A stretch of DNA of 64,000 bases from assembly GCA_947095535.1 (NCBI GenBank), contig OX352772.1:230189196-230253195 (forward strand), read 5' to 3'. Made by a program: the position numbers and the translations under genes. Shown here in pieces: positions 55,131 through 64,000 of the stretch. The number at the start of each line of letters is the position of its first letter. Position 1 is the first letter of the stretch. The stretch comes from Poecilobothrus nobilitatus. Its lineage: Eukaryota; Arthropoda; Insecta; Diptera; Dolichopodidae. The notes under the pieces were generated by a model. That model was not told where the DNA came from. It ran no database searches and saw nothing but the letters and a program-made list of their open reading frames with translations.

Positions 55131-58100
55131 TTTTAATATATATTGTTAATATCAGATACTGTTAATCCGGACCCAATCATTTAAATCTGGAATAATAAAA
55201 TTTAAATTTTGTTTTTCTTTTTTCGAGTACCAAAAACAATTCGGTCACATGCTGGGATGAACCACTCTTCTTAGATAATCTTTCATTAAAATACATATTA
55301 AAATGCGTGTATTGCGAGTGTTTGAATTTTTTTGCCTGTTTTTCTGTTGTACTTACATATGTATATACTTATGTACAATATGAATTTCTCATTTCACTAT
55401 TAAACTTCTATCTTTTTGTCAATTCTATAATACATATGTATATCAACATGCAGTTAAATAAAGCTTAATAATTACCAAAGTATATATATTGGTAATAAAG
55501 TAATTAAACTCCTCATTTACGTAAACCTAATGCCATTTTTTACATAAACCAAACCAAAAAAAAATTCATTAGTTAAAAAAGGCAAAAACTACTATATTTG
55601 CTTTATGTTTACATATGATAATTAAGATGAGAAAATAAGAGAACACAGCATATGTATACCTAAATTTTTACTTATAATTGCATACAAAGATAATTACTTT
55701 GGGATAATTTCGATCTGATTTTATTCTCCATCTAAAAATTTTGTAGTCACATGGTTATTGCAACTTCTGTAAATTGTAATAAATAAATGTACTTTGATTT
55801 TAACATTCTAAGAGATTGCATTTCAGAAATAAATACTTATATATGTAAATAGAATTAGAATGTAAAGAGTATGGTTAATGGTCATATTATTATTGTTTTT
55901 ACTTTTTTTTTTTGAACAAAACAAAATAATAACAATTTTTTTCATTTGCTCATTCATTTGCTTTTCGCTTTGCTTTGTATTTACGGATTAGTAATTAGGT
56001 AATTGTGTTTGCTACTACATACCATACATATTTTATTATAATCATACATTTCAATCCAACTTAATCATACATATTATAATTGCAATTGTAACCCAACATA
56101 ATTTTAAATATACATTTTTTTTTTTCGTTAAATAAATAAATGCTAAATTTCATTTTTTATGTTATTTAATAAAATATTAAAGTATTATCTAATAATAAAA
56201 ATTAAAACAAAAATCCCAAAAAAATGTAAACAACACATGGTCATAGTAAGAACAAAAATACAAACTCATCAAAATGTATTGGGCACACTTTTAAAGTTGT
56301 AAAAGAAACAAAATTTGTTTTGCAATAAGATATCTGAAAATGTTTTAAATAAAAAGTACAATAATTTAACTAACAAAAAATTGTAACTGAACTTTTAAGA
56401 ATGTCATAAAATATAATTGTAACTTTATAAAGCATTTTAAATACTATGAACCATATATGTGTCATTAAAAAATTTAAATGTTAATTATTAAAAGAAAATT
56501 TGCTGATTTAAGAATTTCTAAATTAGGAATTTACCAATGATTGTAATTATTGAATCAATACATGTAAAAAGTTTAATTTTGTTACACATTTATTTTTACT
56601 AAAACTTTGTATAAATACCATGAACAAATAAAAATATAGTTTAATTACAATCTTCTCCTGGAGTAACTAGAAGAAAGGTTAAAGGAAAAATTACTATTTT
56701 ATTTCAAAATTGACTTAACTGAACTCTAATAAGTAGCATAGCTACACGGTTAGACTAGCTACTAATCATATAGCTACTGATTAGAATTTATAAGCAAACA
56801 CAGGCTCTATCTGCAGGAGTATTAACAACGAAAATATATTGTATAAAATATATATAACATGTGGATATTGAACGTATATTACATGTTATTATTTGTGCTG
56901 CTAATAATATTATATATAATATCGTATGTAAATGTACATGAATACATTGTACATTATATAAATTATAATTGCAGTTGGTATTAGTTGGTACATATGTAGT
57001 AGAATTAAATTAAAAAGTATCGTTTAAGAATAAACCATTTTTTTTTTCCTATTTTTTTGTCTCTTTTCTTGTTAGACCAGGGTTGCCAGATTGAAAACTT
57101 GGTCTTCATTTTGGAAATTTTTTGTCTTGGTTGAAGACTTGAAGACTTAGAACAATAAGATGAAGACTTTTTGTTGTTATTGAAAAAATGTTTTTGCTTT
57201 ATTTTGTAATATGTAAATCATTAATGACTACTTATTTTTGCTTTAGAAATTTTTAATTAGAACAATTTTTTTGTAAACTTCGTAGAAATTGAATTTTGTA
57301 GAATTTAATTTTTCAAAGTATATATGTAATTTTTAATTTTTCAAAATAATTCTTCTGGAGTCAGCTTTTACCGTAATGTAAACTTAGTTTGTTCATTATT
57401 TATTGTCAGCATAAACGTCAAAATGTTAATTTTCTGTTTATGTCAAAACCAATTTGAATTTTATGTTTATTTAATAGTCGTTATTCATATAATATTATTG
57501 CTCCGTTGCAGAAGTATTCGAATATTATTGCTGTGCTCATTAAAAATGAAGAAATTTTTAAAGAAAAGTAAGTACATAGTTCTTAAAAAGAAATTAAATA
57601 GTTTATGAAAATAAAATTTCAAATGAAAACTCTGAAATTGAAGAAAATTTTCTAAATTTAATTTAAATCTATATAAGAAATTATCTAATCTTTTATTTTT
57701 TTCAATACTTCTTAATTTTTTTATTTCGATTTTTTTTTATTAATTATTTTTATTATGATTTTACAATATTAAATTTTAAGTGTTAACAAATGTACTCTCA
57801 TTGTAACTTGTATAGGAAAAAGAAGAGCGTTTTCAACTGTACCGACTAGTTTATACAGACTACTGACCGAAAGGTATCGATGATAAGTATATCTGTATTC
57901 ATAAAAGTGTATGTTAGAATTGATCATATATTCTTATCATCGAGAGCTATCTGTCATTTGATGTGTTTATTACGAATTGGATATAACTTTTATATATATG
58001 TATGTGGGATTCTGAACTAGAAGGATTATATACATATTCTGCGAAACGCGTGTAGCCTTGATTATGTAACCAACTTTAAAATTTCTCCTAATTTTAAAGA

Positions 58101-58370
58101 ATATCTTAGAATCTCGCATTTACATATATATAAGCAGCAACTTTGAATGTGATGGGGAAAAAATTGACTGAACCAAACTCACTAACCGAACTATTTGGTT
58201 CAACCAATTCTTCTGTGTGTGATCTGTCATGACGTGGTCATGCTTCTTAGTCGGCATTTAAAAGTGTGTAATAAATGTACGAGTACTTTAAAACTTGAAA
58301 GGATCAGTTCATTTTGGAATTTTGGAATTAATTCATATGAAATATTTTTGGGTATTATTCAGTTTTTTTT
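55131..58370. other. AT-rich stretch without convincing genes
   Basis: About 3.2 kb of A/T-rich sequence. Short local features only: repeated GAAGACTT around 57105-57170, and an imperfect hairpin between ATCGATGATAAG (about 57877) and CTTATCATCGAGAG (about 57935). The 61-codon frame at 57423-57608 (an apparent hydrophobic stretch then Lys-rich end) has no support beyond being open. Confidence 0.5.
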
Positions 58371-58375
58371 TGAAG

Positions 58376-58462
58376 TTAGTTCATAATGAATTAAGACCCA
58401 AAAATATTGGGGTTAGTTCATAATGAACTAAGACTCAAAAATATTGGGGATTAGTTTATTTT
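58376..58462 (+). repeat. Two-copy 37-bp tandem repeat
   Basis: TTAGTTCATAATGAA(T/C)TAAGAC(C/T)CAAAAATATTGGGG occurs twice in a row, with a partial third copy (TTAGTTTATTTTTGACTTGG). Confidence 0.8.
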
Positions 58463-58489
58463 TGACTTGGGGGTTAATTCGTAGCGCCA

Positions 58490-59030
58490 ATTTTAACATT
58501 TTTACTAAATAAAAGTGTCATATTATGCTTAGAGTGTTTTGCTATTAATTCATTAACTAATGTTTCTGCATAACCATTAACTTTGGCACTTTCTTTGATA
58601 TAATTGTATTCTTTTTGGAAATCATTGATGAATAAAGGTAATTTACATAAACAATGTACCAATCAATGAAAACAGCCATGTTCATTTTGAATTCGACAGA
58701 AAAAATCTGATGTTATATATCTCATGGTTGAAGTTGGCCTATAATATACTGAAGTCTATTTTATTACAATTTCTCTTCAGTTCCAAATCTAAAAACTCCA
58801 ATTCGTTGTCTTTTTTCACATCATAAGTAAAATTAACTGTTGTATACTGCTGATTAATAATTTTAAAATTTGTTTAAACTCAGCTTTTTTGACAAAAGAT
58901 TAAATATCATCTACATACCTAAACCAAATTTTTGGAAGTAAATTCAATTTGAATAAATTTATCTCAAATTCAGCCATAAAAATTACAGCAATAAAAGGAG
59001 AAAACGAATTTCCCATGCTGGTTACCTGTT
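58490..59030 (-). pseudogene. Penelope-like reverse transcriptase remains
   Basis: Minus strand, frames broken by stops. From 59027: QVTSMGNSFSPFIAVIFMAE (the LPMGSPLSPxLAxxFM-type motif of Penelope-like RTs), then WFRYVDDI followed by a stop and SFV (catalytic YVDD, about 58925), ELEFLDLELKRN-like sequence with IYYRPTST (about 58740) and, in 58662-58474, HCLCKLPLFINDFQKEYNYI then AKVNGYAETLVNELI. This order (RT palm, YVDD, FLDL, YRKPT-like, NGY) matches Penelope-like elements. The GIY-YIG endonuclease was not found. Confidence 0.75.
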
Positions 59031-59800
59031 CAATTTTGTAAAATTTGTTTCTAAATCGAAAAAGTTTTGCTTCATGCATGTGTGTGCATCTTTTAAGTAT
59101 ATGTACTCCTTTTTTCGAAAGTAGTGTATATAGTAAACCCCTAAGTCTTTATTAGAACTCATTTTACAAAGTCTAATACCATTTTCCATCTTAGAAAGAC
59201 TAATATTGTAATTATAGCTGGTTGGATTAAGATACGCATGTAGAACATAAGTGCACATTTATTCACATTTAAAAGAAGTTTATTATTTGTACACCACTTA
59301 TTACACTTATTTGTACTATTATCTAAATCATCTTGTAGAAGTAAAATATTATTTACAGATGTAATTTTTTTTAAATTTTCATGTCATTATCATAAATTTG
59401 TAAGTTATTCTTAAAGAATTTACTATTAAGAATAACTGAAGATTCATCATTAACCGAAATTATAAAAAAAGAGGACCTAAATGACTGCTTTGTGGAACTC
59501 CAAAATTAGCATTAAATTGTTCCGAAGTAGTTTTCCTAAATAAAATACTGTAACATCTATCAGTTAAATTGAAGTCGACCCATTTCACAAAAATATTTGG
59601 GAAATCAAGTTTTCTTAATTTTACTTATTTTATAGAATGTTGTCAGTAATATCGTCTGTTTGAAAATATTCTTCCAGATTTCTTCTAAAAGTTGAAACTG
59701 ACTCAATAAGATTATTAACTGTTGATCCATATATCTATCTTGGTTGTGAGTCAAATAAGATTTACAGTGACCATAAATATATACAATCATGCAGTATTAA
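59031..59800 (-). pseudogene. CR1/jockey-type RT fragment
   Basis: Minus strand. At about 59500 it reads GVPQSSHLGPLF (motif B of CR1/jockey RTs). At about 59420 a VNDESSVILNSK stretch follows, then LQDDLDNSTNKCNKWC and NNKLLLNVNKC (about 59330-59280), the thumb-type block after the YADD box. In 59258-59022 come the MSSNKDLGVYYIHYF (VxDLGV box) and a truncated end. Stops interrupt it. It directly abuts the Penelope-like remains at about 59030, so two different retroelements are joined here. Confidence 0.65.
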
Positions 59801-60650
59801 TTCAAAAAGGTTAGGCATAGAGGAAAGTGTCGCAATTAGTTTATTATTACATTTTTGCCATTTTTTTTATGAAGTAATGTCAAACTAATCAAAGTACTTA
59901 GTCGCGTTTACTTCTATTATAAATTAATAATACTAGAAAACTAATAAAAAGTAAACAGTTGCATTCAAATTGATTGCACTAAATTGAACTAAAAAACTTC
60001 AATAAACTTATAAATAAAAAAAATTTGTTTTAAAAATGAGCAAGAATTGTTTTACTTTTGGAGGAAACATTACTGCAAATCAAGAGGAGTTCAATGCAGT
60101 GCTGTATGTCATAGATTTTTTCAAATTAGATGCGCCTCAGTTACGAAGAAACCTTTTGACGTAATTTAATCTACCTTTAATTATGGCTACCTGGAAATGT
60201 CATGAGTGTCCTTCCAGTGGTTATGAATTGTGATCTCTGAAGAAGATTTCCTGCATAACAATTATCATCAGAGGTAATAATAGCTGCCATAGTGAAGCTA
60301 TATTTAGTTATATCATGCAGGAAGGTGTTATATACTACTGCATGTTGTAACTGTTGTAACTGATATAGCCACTGTTAGCAAAATAGTAATAATAATAGGC
60401 CTATTCATTGTTTCATTATAGTCCTATTCCCATTTCGATGTTTCCACATAAACTTCCTACCCGTTTCTATCCTGACTCCCTAGACAATATAATACGTTAG
60501 CAGGTAAGGGTTTCATTCCATTATATTTGCCAAATGGGAGGTGGGTTCAGTCATAAAGAATTCGACACTACCAAAGGGAAATTCTTGGTGTCTTTGGAAG
60601 ATTCCCACCTCCCTTAAGAAAAAAATATATACTGGAAGCATTATGTAATC
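59801..60650. other. AT-rich stretch with a short hairpin
   Basis: No gene. An inverted pair GGGAGGTGGG (about 60536) and CCCACCTCCC (about 60605) encloses about 60 bases; it may be the ends of a very small element. Confidence 0.5.
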
Positions 60651-60654
60651 AATT

Positions 60655-61445
60655 GCACGTTAAACTACATTTAAAAGTAATTGTAATTGACTACTTGAGT
60701 TTTTAATAATTACAATTACATGTAATTTGTACTTGTCATTTTCAATCACATGTAATTTGTAATTTGTAATTGTTGTAATTGTAGTTTTTTTAATTACAAT
60801 TACATGTAATATGTAATTGTAGTTTTCCAATTACAATCAAATATAATTTTTAATGGAAGAAATCCAATTACAATTATATGTAATGGATAAAAATTAATTG
60901 AAATAAAGTAATTTTAGAAAAGTTTAGTTGTGATTAATTTATATTATTATTCAATTACTTATAAATTTTATTTATTTATTATAGAAAAACGATTTTTTCG
61001 AAACCAATTGCAAATTAATACATTTCCAAATAACAAAATAAATCAAATTTTAACAATAATTTTTGTTAGCTTTTGATAGAACAAATTTTTCAAAATTAGT
61101 ATCATTTATATTTGGCGCCGAGGAGTAGACGCTATTACAGCAAAAGAAAATAGTCTTTTGACTTTGAGAAGATGCTAAAGCAGTAGGTATTAGATTTCCA
61201 TTATTTCCAAAAATAATTCATTGTAGCTTTTTAACGAATAATTTTTATTTCAATTACTTTTTTCATTACATGTAATTAGAATTGGAAAACTGCAATTACA
61301 ATTACAAGTAATTGTAATGGCAAGACTTTAATTACAAATTACATGTAATTGTAAATAAAAATTTTCAATTACAATTATATGTAAATATAATGGCAAAATT
61401 TAATATTTCAATTATGAATTACATGCAATTTGTACTTGAAAATTT
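60655..61445. repeat. Array of palindromic ACATGTAATTGTAATT motifs flanking a spacer
   Basis: Two blocks, about 60660-60895 and 61255-61445, are built of irregular repeats of ATTACATGTAATT and TTACAATTACA-type sequence, themselves near-palindromic. About 350 bases of unrelated sequence lie between. The two blocks can pair with each other, as in a foldback element. No coding. Confidence 0.75.
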
Positions 61446-62285
61446 TGTAACTTTAATTTACCCAAATCAATTTAAAGTTAATGATTTTAATGATATCAAT
61501 ATATATATATAATTAAGTTATATAAAATTTTTAATTTTTTTTTGGCTGAAGCACTATCATAAATCGTATGAAATAACTATATAAAATTTTTTTTAAATTA
61601 TAATATTTATATTTTTTTTTAATTTTATATTTACATATACGTATTGGCAAACATAACCTACGATATTTATTTATTCAATTTACTTTCTGAAAACTAATGC
61701 ACTAATTTCTTTTTATTATATTGATAAAAATTTTTTTTAAGTAGACTAACTAATTCAGTTATACATCATAAAATTGGTAACGAGAAATGATGCCCCAGCC
61801 TAATAAAGCCGAATCAGAAATAATGCCGAATGCAGAAATAATGCCGAAATCGCGAATTTTAAAAATGAGGGCTTCTCCGCTTTAAAAAGAAAATAAGGTG
61901 AAATCGACCTTTTTCAAATATTTAATTTTTGTTCTTTTGATTTTGGCAACAGTGATATATGAGGAATTTCTGTTGAAGTATGTATATATGTGCCAAATAA
62001 TTAGCAGGGATTTTAGAGTTCAATAAGAAATCAGAGTACTCCCTTTTCCCAGAACAAATATATAAATAGGTACTCTGGAAAAAGGGCAGTTCCGATTTTG
62101 TAAGTAACTCTAAAATCCCTCGTAATTTTAGATTTTTTTTTTCGGGTATATTCAAAATGTGTTATTTATTTTTTTTTATTTATTATTTTGTTTTTTTCTA
62201 ACATAATTTCTAAGAATTTGAATATTTTAAATTAATTATAATGAATATTATATTCAGTGGTCAGTCAGTACTGCTTTATGTTCAA
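61446..62285. other. AT-rich stretch, no gene
   Basis: No gene recognised. A short direct repeat GAAATAATGCCGAA occurs at about 61818 and 61837. An inverted pair AGAGTACTCCCTTTTCCCAG (62033) and CTCTGGAAAAAGGGCAG (62074) lies around 62060. An imperfect pair AGGGATTTTAGAGTT (62009) and AACTCTAAAATCCCT (62105) encloses it, giving a nested hairpin of about 110 bases. Confidence 0.55.
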
Positions 62286-62975
62286 TTATAAATAAAAACA
62301 AGTAAATGTAACAGTAAGTCGATGTAACCGACTTAATTAAATTAAAAATCCATAGTTATGTATTTAATATAAGCTAAAAAAATAAATGCTTTTACAACCT
62401 TTGTACCAAATTTCAGGTTTCTATCTTTATTAAATTCGAAGATATGCTTGTTAGGTCTTGGAAAGTGTGTGAAGGCACCCGGACCACCTCCCCAATTCAT
62501 CCCAAATTTTAGAGACATTATCAGAACAGGATGTATTCCTCTTATATCAAATTCCAAGTTTTTATATTTTTAATAATTTCGAAGATATGCTTGTTCGGTC
62601 TTGGGAGTTGTGTGGGAGATATCCGAACAACCATTCGAATTTTGCAAATTTAAAAATTTCCAGTTTCTATTTTTATTAATTTCGAAGATATGCTTGTTCG
62701 GTTTTGTATGGGAGGTACCCGAACCCATGGACCGATTTCGTCCAGATTCAAACTTAGCCTTCCTTTCGTAATTAATAACCTACTATATAAATTTCATCAA
62801 GATAGCTTCACTAGTTTTTGAGTTATCGTGCGAATGGACGGACATCGCTAAATCGACTCAGGAGGTGATCCTGATTCAGATTATATGTACATGTCTATAT
62901 CTAACTCGCTTCCTTTTGGTGGTTACAAACACCATACCAAAGTTAATATACCCTAAACTTAATGTGTAGGGTATA
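62286..62975 (-). mobile_element. DINE-1-like element, reverse orientation
   Basis: Reverse of the family at 12706 and 31405. It begins AACAGTAAGTCGATGTAACC (tail of the family) and ends with GGTGGTTACAAACACCATAC and CCCTAAACTTAATGTGTAGG (head). It holds about three diverged tandem units (AATTTCGAAGATATGCTTGTT at about 62446, 62575 and 62679) and a GGACGGACAT remnant of the microsatellite at about 62836. Shorter than the other copies. Confidence 0.8.
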
Positions 62976-63784
62976 AAAATTGCAGGTACCTATATGGAAT
63001 TACAAACAAAAACTTTTTTTTAATTTTTTTTAATTGTTTTAAAAACATATTTTCGGCCTAAATACTTATTACCACACATCCACTATTTTACGGAGGCCGG
63101 AAATAATACCACCAAAAAGAAACCCGAATCGGTATTCAACTTTATTTCCTTTTCAATTTCGGTATTATTTCCTTTTCAAAACGGTAATAAGGCCAGATCA
63201 TCAAAATTCGTAATTTCGGATTTATTTAAACATCGGAAGATAAATGAAGCCGATTTGGCTTTATTTTCTAGGGTATTATTACCGGTCACCAATAAAATCT
63301 TTACTTTAAATTTTTCCCAACATATTCCTTATAAATCACTTCAAAAAGTATTATTTTAATTTAAAATCTACACATAGAACCCCTTTTAAACTTAATTTAA
63401 TACATATTTCAATTCGTTTTTTATCAATCTTCCAAAATATGTTTACAAAAGATTATTTTTCTTAATTTTTTTAAAAAATCCAAAACAGGTGATCAAAATA
63501 ATTTTATTTTTATTTTTTTCAATAGTATCAATTTTGCACTTTGTTGTATTCTTGTATTATCGATCAGCTGTTTCAACTTAATTTATTATCTAAAATAATT
63601 TTGCATAACACTTTTTTATTTAATCTTATTTTTTTTTCTTTATAGTTAGTTACAAACGTATTAATATTAACATAACAATAAATATGAATTGTAAAAAAAA
63701 AACTTATAATAACTTTTTTTCCTTTAATTAATCTTTTCCACCAATTTATTGATTTTATTTATCTTTTTTAATAAACGGTATTGA
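62976..63784. other. AT-rich stretch, no gene
   Basis: No gene. CGGTATTATTTCC and TCGGTATTCAACTTTATTTCC near 63130-63180 form a short imperfect repeat; AAGCCGATTTGGCTT at about 63248 is a small palindrome. The sequence resembles the AATAATGCCGAA repeats at 61800 only weakly. Confidence 0.4.
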
Positions 63785-64000
63785 ATAAAAAAAAAAAAAA
63801 AAAATGAAATAAAAATTTTTCAAATATCGTTTATTAAATTGCAGAATGCATTTCGACATCAAAACATGTCATCCTCAGCTACTGACTAAGACTAAAAGTT
63901 TTGAAATGCTTAAAATTAGTGTTACATATGTACCAAATTTCAATATAGTTATAACATTTAACAGATAAAATTTAACGATTAACATTTAAAAAAACTATTT
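63785..64000 (-). other. Possible 3' end of a Penelope-like element at the window edge
   Basis: On the minus strand the sequence reads GCTGAGGATGACATGTTTTG, then ATGTCGAAATGCATTCTGC, AATTTAATAAACGATATTTG and an A/T-rich end. A GAxGATGxCxxxxxxxTGTCGAAA phrase close to the 3' end is a pattern I know from Penelope-like elements. It runs off the window, and a link to the Penelope remains at 58490 is not shown. Confidence 0.35.

Noticed and set aside
57423..57608. 61-codon frame with a hydrophobic start
   Set aside because: Short, AT-rich context, no splice or promoter support and no family resemblance; cannot be told from chance.

Overview
The window looks like AT-rich, intron-poor intergenic DNA from a higher fly (Diptera). 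I found no host protein-coding gene. Nearly every recognisable coding stretch belongs to a transposable element. The dipteran call rests on several repeats with the DINE-1/INE-1 architecture: TATACCC-type ends, a GTCC/GTCY microsatellite core and, in one family, 142-bp central tandem repeats. Jockey/I/CR1/R1-type retroelements fit the same picture. Species cannot be fixed from the sequence alone.

Layout. 1-9000: inverted and direct copies of GTCY-core repeats, a foldback element that has picked up a piece of a hAT transposase, and a decayed hAT transposase. 9100-11420: remains of a minus-strand non-LTR retroelement interrupted by about 1.1 kb. 11671-15256: a Helitron with helicase N-terminal remains, interrupted by a DINE-like element. 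17500-42990: an I-like (RNase H-bearing) non-LTR element on the minus strand, split inside its reverse transcriptase by a 20-kb Polinton/Maverick (about 19332-39498). 43600-47735: a CR1-like element. 47930-48720: two tandem tRNA-like SINE units. 48905-52376: a GC-richer R1-like element whose ATT tail is interrupted by a second Helitron (52378-54957). 55130-64000: mostly AT-rich, with Penelope-like and CR1/jockey-like remains, a palindromic TGTAATTG array and one more DINE-like copy.

The most interesting object is the Polinton. It does not have the usual single gene set (integrase, ATPase, polymerase, protease, capsid proteins). It is a giant palindrome: two inverted arms, each with terminal repeat, protein-primed DNA polymerase B, a 165-aa gene and a further gene. 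They flank an asymmetric centre of about 1.1 kb holding an adenain-like protease, a divergent paralogue of the 165-aa gene, and the C-terminal end of what looks like the major capsid protein. Integrase and packaging ATPase were not found. This resembles the snap-back or panhandle defective genomes that protein-primed linear replicons can produce. One insertion is shared by both arms and two are specific to the right arm, so the order of events can be read. The polymerases of the two arms are broken by different lesions.

Apart from the small Polinton genes (112 aa, 165 aa twice, protease), every coding element carries visible stops, frameshifts, deletions or lost catalytic residues. The window is best read as a nested graveyard with a datable order of insertions.
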